From contig JACPJW010000002.1 in the NCBI GenBank assembly GCA_016187335.1, positions 1 through 64,000 of the forward strand: a stretch of DNA of 64,000 nucleotides, given 5' to 3'. A model generated the notes under the pieces. It had not been told where the DNA came from, ran no database searches, and saw nothing but the letters and a program-made list of their open reading frames with translations. This DNA comes from Candidatus Aenigmatarchaeota archaeon (GTDB lineage Archaea > Aenigmatarchaeota > Aenigmatarchaeia > GW2011-AR5). Positions 56,403 through 64,000 of the stretch are shown piece after piece. The first letter of the stretch is position 1. Each line of letters begins with the position of its first letter. The translations under genes were made by a program, and so were the position numbers.

Positions 56403-59400
56403 TTACCCAAAGCGATAATTCCACCAGACCTTGAGCGCTGATATGCGTTCTTTCAGGTTTTCGCGGAAATGGTACGCAAGGCCCGCTGCAAGGATGAGGA
56501 ACGCTATCAGGATTACGTTGAAAATCATCGAGCTGTCCGTGTTTTCCGTGACCTGCTGATCGTCGTCCAGCGTCCTCAGCTGCGCGGGCTGGTCGACCCT
56601 GAACGCCCTTCCGGATGAAATGGAAATGCCGTCGCGCACATCCTTGGCAACAACGTAGTATGACTGCTCGCCCGACCTTTCCGCATTGTAAACGCACGTC
56701 CCTGATATGCCTTCGAATGTCAGCGAGCACAATACGCTGCTGCACGTCTCGTCGCCGCATACAGCAGCGGATGCAATAGCATCGCCCTCGGGGTCGATTA
56801 TGTCGGCATAGAATGCTATCTGCTCCCCGATTTTCGCGAGCGGCGGGTCGTGCGCGATGTTCGCCATGTAAGGCGGCGCGTTTGTCAGGGCGCTTATAAT
56901 CGTCACGTACTCAGCAGTCCTTTTTCCGTCGCCCGCGCTTTGTATTTCCACGGTGTTCTTCTGCTCGTCCCCTTCCGCTTTCGTTCCTGGAACAACCCTC
57001 ACCCTTATTTCTTTCTGGGCGCCTGGCTCGAGCCCGGTCTGGTAGCTTTCCTGGCCGTCAATGAATATCTTCGTTCCGTTCGGGTTGAAGGCATAGCTGT
57101 CCGTCTCGGGGCCCTCGTTCCTGAGGATGCTTATGTAGTCAACAGACGCGCCCCCTTTTGAGGTGCCCAGGCTCTTCAGGGGGTCGAAAACAAAGCTGTG
57201 CTTTCCCGAGCAGTCCTTTACCCAGTCGCAGGCATCTCCGCATTTCATCACGCATCCTTCCTCGTCCGAAGGCCTTTCATCGCCCTCGTCGCACGTTGCG
57301 CCGCATTTGTCGGCGACGCATTTGTAGGCAAAATCGCTTTGTACGCACGAGCATGCGCTGCAGATGCCTGTTTCGCTCCTCTCGCCGTATTTCTTCGTCG
57401 CATCGTCGCATATGAACGGTGTCTGGCTGCATGCGTTTTCATTTGCCTCGCACTCTTCTCTTTCACCCTTCACACCGTCGCCGCATCCCTCTATCCTTGC
57501 CGTGGCTGTTTTGCTCTTGGGCTCGGCAGGAACGCAGTCGGCTGTAGGAAAAACATAGCCGCTGACGGATACCTGGCCCGCGGCTGAAGGGCATTCGAAT
57601 GCTGTTGTTTCGGCAGACTGCCTTATTTTCCTGCACTCGGCTGTTCCTAGCCTGCAGCCGACGCATTGCGCCGTCCGGCTTGTCCTGACACTGCATACGA
57701 TTCCCGAAGCTCCTTTCGCGGCCGCCACGTCCTGGACGAATATTTCCCTGCTGAATGCGTCAAAGCTGAGCAGCGCTGATTCATCATGGACCTCGCTGCT
57801 GCAGTCAGATTTCAGCGAGCCGATAACCCTGCACCTGAACTTCCAGTCGCCGCTTGCGTTTATGTCGTGGCTCAGTGAAGACGAGCTCAGGGTTCCCTGC
57901 GGTATGGAAGTGCACGAGCTTCGCTCGCGCTCTGGTCGGCCGCTGGGGCTGACAAAATCGCACTCAACGTATCCGTAATAGTTCACATTGCCGATGTTCT
58001 TCACGTCAACCCGCGCCGTGGCTTTCTTTCCGACCTCAACGTTTCCCGGCGGCTCAATCTTGTCTATGTGCAAAATCCCTAATGTTGTTTTGCAGTAGGT
58101 GCTGAAGGTATTCTCTATGAACAGCTGCGTCTGCAGCGCCCTCGCCCTTGCCAGCGTCGTGTTCTGCTTGCCCGGGAATTCTATGACGCCGTTAAGGAAG
58201 CTGGCAAAATCCGTTATGTTGTCCGCTATCAGCTCAAGCCCCTGGCTGCACGGCTGGTACTTTGCCTTTTCCGTCGTATTTGACGTTCTTCTGATTATTT
58301 CTTCCAGGGCCGAATGGGACTTTTCGTATTCCGTCCTCGCCTTCAGGAAGTCGTCCCTTATATCCAGTATTTCATTCAGGTTCACGAACGGGCATGCGTA
58401 ACTGTAATTGGCTGAAACAAGCGTCTTGCCGACGCTCTTTGCCGCCATGTAATAAACGCCTTTCGTGTCCACGCAGCGCGCGTCGCATTCAGTGCCCAGC
58501 GATGAGCCGCATACGCATGGTTTCCCGGCGCCGCAGTTATTGCTGACGAAAGCCGCCTCGCACTCCGCGGCTGTTGAACCGCGCCTGCAGACAATGAACC
58601 GGGTTGTCAATGAGTCAATATTAGCCTTGAAATTAACCCCCCAGTCCAGCTCGCTTTCACATCTGCCGCTGCATTTTATGTCCGTCAGCGGGCAGTCCAC
58701 GGCGCAGCTTCCTGATGCTCCTTCTTCGCCCACCTGGCATATGCCGTCGCCGCATAATGTTATTGTATAAGAAATGAATGACGATGTCGTCGTGTTTGAC
58801 AGCGTTGTCATCCTGACTTCTATCTGGTGTGCGCCCTCATCAGGCGTTGAGTTTGGCTGTATTTCCAGGGAAACCTGCTTGCTCTCGGAAGGTCGTGTCA
58901 CGACAGACCTGCTCGACAGCTTCGGCACCCAGCCGGAAGGCGCTTTCACATCCAGGATATAAGCCGAGGAAGGAAAAGTGCTCGGGTTGTTATCCGTTAC
59001 CGTTATCGTGAAAAATCCCCGCTGGTCAGGCGTTCCCTTGAACGACTGCGGCGTTACCGAAAGCGTCGGCGCATTGGAAGGCGTTATAATATAGATTACT
59101 GAGGCGACGCTGGCGATTTTCAGCTTGGTGTTCACGGCGGCGACCTTTATTTCATACCTGCCCGCGGCGGTTCCCTGCGGCGGCGCCACGGCAAGAGGTA
59201 TTGACTGCGAAGCCCCTGCCTTGAGCTGCACCTGGCTCACTGTCTCCGCGCTCCATCCTGTCGGCGCGGAAACGGCGAACTGCAGCAGGATGTCAACGGG
59301 CAGGGGATTTTTTACAAAAACCTCGAAGGCGGCGGGCTGCGCGTTTGGGAACTGCGCCTCGGGCGGGTTTACCTCAACCTGTATTGAAGACACGTCGAAC

Positions 59401-59861
59401 GTGACCAGGCTCAGTATGTTTTTCTGTCTGCCTGAAGCAGCGGCGCCGCACTGGCTCAGCGCATTGCAGCCGACGCACCGCGCGCCTAATGCCGCATCCT
59501 GGCAGGTGTTGCTGCACGAAGAAGACGAGCCGTCCCTGCAGATAGCGGATGTAACGCCGCACGAGCTGCAGGAAACTATGCTGGTTTCTGTGTTCCCGCT
59601 GAAATCAACGCACGTCTGCGTCTCGCATATCTCGCCACCCCTGCACGAAGTTCCTGAAAAGCAGAACTTTGCCGTCTGCTCCTGTGCAGCAGACGGGGAG
59701 GCAAATAATGAAAAGAAAACTGCAGCAATTATGATAACAATTAATCCAGTAAAGCGGAAGGATTTAGAAAAGCCGGAGGCATGAGTTCGTTTATTTATTT
59801 CAAAATCAAGCTTTCCCTTCCGTTCTGGCAAACTTTCAAAAATTTCTGGCTTCTTTTCCAC
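56403..59861 (-). CDS. Very large Cys-rich surface protein with NEW3-like domains
   Basis: A 1152-residue protein starting at GTG 59861 behind GAGGTAATCAAG; there is no ATG in frame close by. A membrane segment (FTGLIVIIIAAVFFSLFASP) precedes Cys-rich modules. Then come two Ig-like NEW3/CARDB-type repeats (VEVFVKNPLPVDILLQFAVS; FFTITVTDNNPSTFPSSAYI), more CGDGICQVGEE/CSNTC modules, and a C-terminal membrane helix (MIFNVILIAFLILAAGLAYH). A surface role is inferred. Confidence 0.82.
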   Translation of the reverse strand: MEKKPEIFESLPERKGKLDFEINKRTHASGFSKSFRFTGLIVIIIAAVFFSLFASPSAAQEQTAKFCFSGTSCRGGEICETQTCVDFSGNTETSIVSCSSCGVTSAICRDGSSSSCSNTCQDAALGARCVGCNALSQCGAAASGRQKNILSLVTFDVSSIQVEVNPPEAQFPNAQPAAFEVFVKNPLPVDILLQFAVSAPTGWSAETVSQVQLKAGASQSIPLAVAPPQGTAAGRYEIKVAAVNTKLKIASVASVIYIITPSNAPTLSVTPQSFKGTPDQRGFFTITVTDNNPSTFPSSAYILDVKAPSGWVPKLSSRSVVTRPSESKQVSLEIQPNSTPDEGAHQIEVRMTTLSNTTTSSFISYTITLCGDGICQVGEEGASGSCAVDCPLTDIKCSGRCESELDWGVNFKANIDSLTTRFIVCRRGSTAAECEAAFVSNNCGAGKPCVCGSSLGTECDARCVDTKGVYYMAAKSVGKTLVSANYSYACPFVNLNEILDIRDDFLKARTEYEKSHSALEEIIRRTSNTTEKAKYQPCSQGLELIADNITDFASFLNGVIEFPGKQNTTLARARALQTQLFIENTFSTYCKTTLGILHIDKIEPPGNVEVGKKATARVDVKNIGNVNYYGYVECDFVSPSGRPERERSSCTSIPQGTLSSSSLSHDINASGDWKFRCRVIGSLKSDCSSEVHDESALLSFDAFSREIFVQDVAAAKGASGIVCSVRTSRTAQCVGCRLGTAECRKIRQSAETTAFECPSAAGQVSVSGYVFPTADCVPAEPKSKTATARIEGCGDGVKGEREECEANENACSQTPFICDDATKKYGERSETGICSACSCVQSDFAYKCVADKCGATCDEGDERPSDEEGCVMKCGDACDWVKDCSGKHSFVFDPLKSLGTSKGGASVDYISILRNEGPETDSYAFNPNGTKIFIDGQESYQTGLEPGAQKEIRVRVVPGTKAEGDEQKNTVEIQSAGDGKRTAEYVTIISALTNAPPYMANIAHDPPLAKIGEQIAFYADIIDPEGDAIASAAVCGDETCSSVLCSLTFEGISGTCVYNAERSGEQSYYVVAKDVRDGISISSGRAFRVDQPAQLRTLDDDQQVTENTDSSMIFNVILIAFLILAAGLAYHFRENLKERISALKVWWNYRFG

Positions 59862-59866
59862 CTTGA

Positions 59867-61507
59867 TTACCTCGTTGACGTCACGTTGACTATGTCAGTC
59901 GCGACCTTGGGGTCCTCCGTTGAGACGACAATGCTGTAAGACCCGGCAGGGCTCGGCGCGGGGAAGCTGAATGAATAGAAGCCTGTCGCATCCGTTGCCG
60001 TCGTGTCGCTGCGCACGATTTTGTTTGAAGCATCCCTGACCTCTATTGTCACATCCTTGCTTTCAAAGCCGCCGCAGTTCGTTAGCCTGCATCTGTAGTG
60101 GCTGACATTCTGCTCGACAGCGTATCCGCGGCACAAAGGCGTCGCTGCTATCGCCGTGGTCCCTTCGTTCCTGCCGCATATGCTGTTGCACCCGTCGGGA
60201 ACGTAAACCTGCTGGCTGCGCTGCATGAGTTGTATCGCAACCTGCCCTATGTTCTTGCCGAACACGGATTCTAGTTTTGCCAGAACAGATGTTGTTGTAG
60301 CTGCAGCTTTACCTGCCTGTGTTGTTCCTTCCAATCCTTTCTTTACAGATTGGAAAGCGCCGAAAACAGAAACAGCCAGCAGGACAAGGCCGATAATCTG
60401 GAACCAGTTCCAGCTGCACGATGCGCCCTGCTGCATGATTACCTTGTCGCCTGTGTTGCAGGAATTGTAGACAACGCATGTCCTGAGAAAGCCCTGCTCA
60501 ACGCGGCAGTTTTTCTGGTACTGGAACCTGCATGTGTAGGAAACCCCGTTGCAGGCATCCGAGAACTTCGCGACTTCGCCGCTCACTGTCACGGACGCCC
60601 CGACAGGAACAGCTGCAGCGGATATTGTCGCGTTGATGCTCACCTTTGTCGGCAGGGAGCAGTCAACATCGTTGGCGGCAAATGTTTTCGGGTTTTTTAT
60701 CTGCTCGGGATCGTCAACAAGACCCGCTGTTCCTGGTATTGATGTCGTCCCGACGCTGTAAGTCCTTGATTGCGTTATTGTGTTTATAGCTGCCAGGGTT
60801 CCCTGGGGGTTTACGCCCACGCAATAGCATCGCTGCGCCTTGCCGTCAGGGGACAGCGGGCATTTCACGGTTGTCAGCGCCGTGGCAACAACCGTCCCGC
60901 CGGCGGTGCTTGGCGGCGTCTCGGCGCACCCTCCGCCCGTTGCGACGGTATTGCTGCCGATGTTCCTGCCGTTGCACTGCCTGGCGCATTCGTCAGAAGA
61001 AATTTCCTCGACGGTGTAGGATGTGCTGCTGATTTTCTTTACATCCCACCGGCTCTTGTCGTATTTTGCAGCCAGGCTCGCAAGCTCGCTTGCACACGCG
61101 CTTTCCGAAATGAAATGGTCGTCAGAAAATGTCGCAGGAACGTCGGCTTCTGAGATTATTCTTCGCGTCCCGGAACCGCAGTTGTATTGCTTGCAGTAAA
61201 TTTCCGCTTTCTGCCTGTCAGCGAACGCGTCGTTTATGCACAAATAATAGTTCGCGCAACTGCTGTCCTCGTAAATGCCGCCGCCGCAGGTAAAACCTTC
61301 GGCTGGTTCCTCACCTGCCGGAATGCATTGGTATTTGTTCCTGTCTTTCGGGTCAGAGCAATACTTGTGCCTCTCGGTGCTTGCCCATGCCAGCCCTGCT
61401 GATTCAGAAGAAAATCCGTTCACTGACAAAGAAAAAATATGGCTGTACGGCACGGCAATCGTGGCTATGAGCCATATGACAGCCAAGGCTATTATTTTTC
61501 TGTTCAT
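59867..61507 (-). CDS. Cys-rich surface protein with internal membrane helix (546 aa)
   Basis: An N-terminal signal or anchor (KIIALAVIWLIATIAVPYSH), a Cys-rich region of about 330 residues, a second hydrophobic segment at about 365-385 (FQIIGLVLLAVSVFGAF), then a beta-sandwich C-terminus (YRCRLTNCGGFESKDVTIEV). It ends five bases before the next surface gene, so the two form an operon. Function unknown. Confidence 0.78.
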   Translation of the reverse strand: MNRKIIALAVIWLIATIAVPYSHIFSLSVNGFSSESAGLAWASTERHKYCSDPKDRNKYQCIPAGEEPAEGFTCGGGIYEDSSCANYYLCINDAFADRQKAEIYCKQYNCGSGTRRIISEADVPATFSDDHFISESACASELASLAAKYDKSRWDVKKISSTSYTVEEISSDECARQCNGRNIGSNTVATGGGCAETPPSTAGGTVVATALTTVKCPLSPDGKAQRCYCVGVNPQGTLAAINTITQSRTYSVGTTSIPGTAGLVDDPEQIKNPKTFAANDVDCSLPTKVSINATISAAAVPVGASVTVSGEVAKFSDACNGVSYTCRFQYQKNCRVEQGFLRTCVVYNSCNTGDKVIMQQGASCSWNWFQIIGLVLLAVSVFGAFQSVKKGLEGTTQAGKAAATTTSVLAKLESVFGKNIGQVAIQLMQRSQQVYVPDGCNSICGRNEGTTAIAATPLCRGYAVEQNVSHYRCRLTNCGGFESKDVTIEVRDASNKIVRSDTTATDATGFYSFSFPAPSPAGSYSIVVSTEDPKVATDIVNVTSTR

Positions 61508-61609
61508 CCGTATCTAAGAGAAATATATTTTCCGCTCAATATAAAGGTTAACATCAATCAAGAAGTAAAGCAGGGATAAATTGGCAAAAACGAAACGCCA
61601 TAAAAGCAA

Positions 61610-61705
61610 TCATTCCCATTTTTTAACGCGTCCGTCCTTAATGTCCTCGAGCCCCTTGAATATCTTAATAAGAAGCTCGCTGTCAACTTCATATATTTTT
61701 GACAT
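61610..61705 (-). CDS. Small antitoxin-like protein after metG (31 aa)
   Basis: The ATG overlaps the MetRS stop (TAATG). The product SKIYEVDSELLIKIFKGLED then IKDGRVKKWE resembles the C-terminal half of RelB/Phd-type antitoxins. No toxin is nearby. Coupling and composition support a real gene. Confidence 0.5.
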   Translation of the reverse strand: MSKIYEVDSELLIKIFKGLEDIKDGRVKKWE

Positions 61706-63591
61706 TATCTCACCTTCAGCCCGTCTTTTACTTTCTTCTCAGGCGTGAGCAGCGTCCCGTCGTCGCATGCCAGAAGCATTCCTTCACTGGTTTCGCCGCG
61801 CAGCTTCGCGGGCTCTAAGTTGGCTAAAATAACTACCTGCTTTCCCATTAACTGCTTTTTATCATAAATCCCTTTCAGGCCCGCGACCAATTGCCGCACC
61901 TCGCCGCCGATGTCCACTTTCAGCAGCAGCAGTTTGTCAGCATTAGGATGGTCCTTGACGTCCACAACCGTACCTGTCCTTATGTCAAGCCGCTGGAAAT
62001 CCTCGAGTTTCACGTATTTCCCTCCTGTCAAGGCGGAACCTCTTTCCGGTTTCTCTGCCTGAACTGGAACTTCCTTTTCTTTCTTCCTTAATTCTTCTTC
62101 GTCAATTTTTTTAAAGAGCATGACAGCGGAAATTTTTGTTCCCGTCTTCAGCGCAAAGGAATCAGCGTCTTTCCATCTGCCTGGCGTTGTTCCCAGTGCA
62201 CGCAATGCTTTCGCCGATGCATCGGGTATGTAAGGAGAAAGCAGCAGCGTTATTGTCCGCAGCGCATTGAGCGACGTGTAAATGCACGAAGCCGCGTCCT
62301 TCCTGTCAGCCGCCCAGGGCTTCTTTTTCTGGAAATACTTGTTCGTTTCCGAGGCAAGATTCAGAATATCTTTCAAAGCCAAGTCTATGCGATAATTTTC
62401 CATGTGTTCTTCGGCGCTCTTCTTGGTTTTCTTCATTAGCGAAGCAATATACCTTTCGTCATTGCCCATTTTTCCTTTGGGTATCTTTCCATCAAAGTTC
62501 TGCACAGCGAAATGCGTCGCGCGGTAAAACAGGTTGCCGTAGTTAGCAATTAACTCGTTGTTGACGCGGTCAACCAAAGCCTCCTCGGAGAAGTCGCCGT
62601 CCTCGCCGAAAGGAATCTCCCTTGCAAGGAAGAACCGCAGGTAATCCGAGGAATATTTCTTTTTGATGTGCACTGGATCAATGACAGTGCCGCGGCTCTT
62701 TGACATCTTCTCGCCGCCGACGTTCACGAAGCCGTGGACAAGCACGGTCTTGGGCAGGGAAATGCCGGCAGAAAGCAGGATGGAACCCCATATCACCGTG
62801 TGGTGCCAGACGATGTCCTTGCCTATGACATGAACAGCGGGCCAGTATTTCCTGTATGCTCTAGCAGGATAGCCTATGCTTGACAAATAATTCACGAGCG
62901 CGTCCATCCATACGTACATAACATGTTTGCTGTTGTCCGGCAATGGTATGCCCCATTTGAACGTCTTGCGCGAAATGCTCAGGTCGTGCAGCGGCTCTTC
63001 TAACCGGGAAAGGATTTCGTTCCTCCTGCTTTCCGGGATGATGAACGATTTGTTCTTTTTTATGTGAGCGATAAGAGCCTTTTGATACCTGCCCATCCTG
63101 AAGAAATAGCTTTCTTCTTCTACAATTTCCAGGGGCTTTTTATGCGTAGGGCATATGCCATCAGGCGCTTCGCTGTCCGTGTAGAACGTCTCGCACTCAA
63201 CGCAGTATTTCCCCGTGTATGTTCCTTTGTAGATATCCCCGCGCTTTTTCACGGCATTGTAAACAGCCAGCACCGCTTTCTCGTGCCGCTGCTCCGTTGT
63301 CCGGATGAAGTCGTCGTATGATATGTCCAGCGCCTTGCACAGCCCGCGGAAATGCTCCTGCATCTCGTCAACAAACTGCCCCGGGCTTTTCCCTGCCTCT
63401 TCCGCTTTCCTCTGCATCTTGATGCCGTGCTCGTCCGTGCCCGTGGAGAAATGAACATCGTAGCCCTGCAGACGCTTGAAGCGCGCGATGACGTCCGTAG
63501 ATATCTTCTCGTAAGCGTGACCCAGATGCGGCTTGCTTGAGGGATAATCAATTGCCGTGGAAATGAAGAATGTTTCTTTGAATTCAGACAC
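61705..63591 (-). CDS. metG: Methionyl-tRNA synthetase, bacterial type
   Basis: Class I synthetase of about 628 residues. HLGH is at 22-25 (SSKPHLGHAYEKISTD), the zinc region includes CVECETFYTD..CPTH, and KMSKS lies in GGEKMSKSRGTVIDP. A C-terminal OB-fold tRNA-binding domain (FQRLDIRTGTVVDVKDHPNA) is fused. The N-terminal FFISTAIDYPSSKP pattern is that of bacterial B. subtilis-type MetRS, not the usual archaeal form. Start at GTG 63591 is preferred because a TTTATTAAATT box covers the upstream ATG 63633. Confidence 0.92.
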   Translation of the reverse strand: MSEFKETFFISTAIDYPSSKPHLGHAYEKISTDVIARFKRLQGYDVHFSTGTDEHGIKMQRKAEEAGKSPGQFVDEMQEHFRGLCKALDISYDDFIRTTEQRHEKAVLAVYNAVKKRGDIYKGTYTGKYCVECETFYTDSEAPDGICPTHKKPLEIVEEESYFFRMGRYQKALIAHIKKNKSFIIPESRRNEILSRLEEPLHDLSISRKTFKWGIPLPDNSKHVMYVWMDALVNYLSSIGYPARAYRKYWPAVHVIGKDIVWHHTVIWGSILLSAGISLPKTVLVHGFVNVGGEKMSKSRGTVIDPVHIKKKYSSDYLRFFLAREIPFGEDGDFSEEALVDRVNNELIANYGNLFYRATHFAVQNFDGKIPKGKMGNDERYIASLMKKTKKSAEEHMENYRIDLALKDILNLASETNKYFQKKKPWAADRKDAASCIYTSLNALRTITLLLSPYIPDASAKALRALGTTPGRWKDADSFALKTGTKISAVMLFKKIDEEELRKKEKEVPVQAEKPERGSALTGGKYVKLEDFQRLDIRTGTVVDVKDHPNADKLLLLKVDIGGEVRQLVAGLKGIYDKKQLMGKQVVILANLEPAKLRGETSEGMLLACDDGTLLTPEKKVKDGLKVR

Positions 63592-63689
63592 CTCTCTAAT
63601 ATCATCCGAAGGTAAATTTAATAAATGTTGCATTATACTGCTTTGATTTTTAGGACGATGAAAAGAAATGCATGGTCAACCTAACACAA

Positions 63690-63953
63690 CTACGAGCCCT
63701 TCATTATCTTTTCTTCTATCTCCTTTTTGAACTTCCAGTTGAGGTACCACTGATAATCGTGATGGGTAGGGAATTTGACTAGAAAGCCTTTCTTTCTTAG
63801 ATCGTCTGCGATTTCCAGCACGCGCTTCCTTAGATGAGGCGGAAACCCTTTCGGAAGATTCCTTTCAGAAGTATGCCTCGTGCCCCAACAGCCCATGGTA
63901 TAAAGCTTTTTCAGCAGGATCCGTTCAATCTCTTTATCGTCTTTAATTTCCAT
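63690..63953 (-). CDS. Small winged-helix-like protein (87 aa)
   Basis: Residues about 30-75 (LPKGFPPHLRKRVLEIADDL; KKGFLVKFPTHHDYQWYLNW) suggest a helix-helix-wing unit. Charged N-terminal helix. It stands near the MetRS promoter. I recognise it only as a generic small archaeal protein. Confidence 0.65.
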   Translation of the reverse strand: MEIKDDKEIERILLKKLYTMGCWGTRHTSERNLPKGFPPHLRKRVLEIADDLRKKGFLVKFPTHHDYQWYLNWKFKKEIEEKIMKGS

Positions 63954-64000
63954 GAAATCACTATTGTATATTTTTTATACATTTAATGCTTAATTATTTA

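Overview
The window is archaeal. Its largest block is an archaeal S10/spc-type ribosomal protein cluster that includes the archaeal/eukaryotic-type proteins L32e, L19e and S4e, the RNase P protein Rpp29 and the SUI1-type factor aIF1. Elsewhere there are aRF1, LSm, L37e, S8e, an archaeal-type ValRS, TATA boxes about 25 bases before leaderless starts, and intron-containing tRNA genes. Cysteine-rich surface proteins with C-G-N-G-x-C-E motifs, many tiny orphan genes, and tRNA introns at non-canonical positions suggest a DPANN-type lineage (ARMAN/Micrarchaeota-like is my best guess). That placement is inference.

Layout. 1-2520: a small regulator/membrane/zinc-ribbon operon, a PIN nuclease and tiny genes. 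2668-5487: a large AT-rich membrane protein of unknown function. 5623-22376 (all minus): the ribosomal operon, transcribed L3-L4-L23-L2-S19-L22-S3-L29-aIF1-Rpp29-S17-L14-L24-S4e-L5-S14-S8-L6-L32e-L19e-L18-S5-L30-L15-SecY. Unrecognised small genes sit between L3/L4, L23/L2, L2/S19 (two), S14/S8, L32e/L19e and L18/S5. 22377-26290: operon promoter and leader, a PKD-repeat surface protein, orphans, and a tRNA-Ile gene broken by two introns. 26290-31483: NAD kinase, CMP kinase overlapping a tRNA-Ala gene, a lipoprotein, an intron-containing tRNA-Ala, a restriction-modification pair and a metallo-beta-lactamase-fold protein. 31571-40353: ValRS, aRF1, a methyltransferase, HicBA, TatD, Pcm, a 3D-domain protein, a regulator and orphans. 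40428-47557: surface proteins and a membrane-bound ArsR-like regulator. 47643-56388: an FNR-like oxidoreductase, MscS, trehalose synthase, S8e, LSm-L37e, a tRNA-Lys gene with two introns, a nucleotidyltransferase and orphans. 56403-63953: two very large Cys-rich surface proteins, a bacterial-type MetRS and a small helical protein.

The most unusual signal is a set of dispersed hairpin repeats. Family 1 (core AACTTTTC..AAAAGTT with an ATCAAAAGG tail, about 14 copies) often supplies the stop codon of the gene before it. It also lies inside two coding sequences and fills an intron in the T-loop of tRNA-Ile. Family 2 (GCAC-CCTTTC..GAAAG-CGTGCACGGAAA) lies behind ribosomal operon genes and forms the body of D-loop introns in both tRNA-Ile and tRNA-Lys. 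A 77-bp three-hairpin element occurs twice in the ribosomal operon with compensatory base changes. One orphan gene has inserted into the start of the S19 gene, leaving a 22-bp direct duplication that rebuilds the S19 ribosome-binding site and start. I read these as traces of miniature mobile elements that persist because they land without breaking reading frames or are spliced out of tRNAs.
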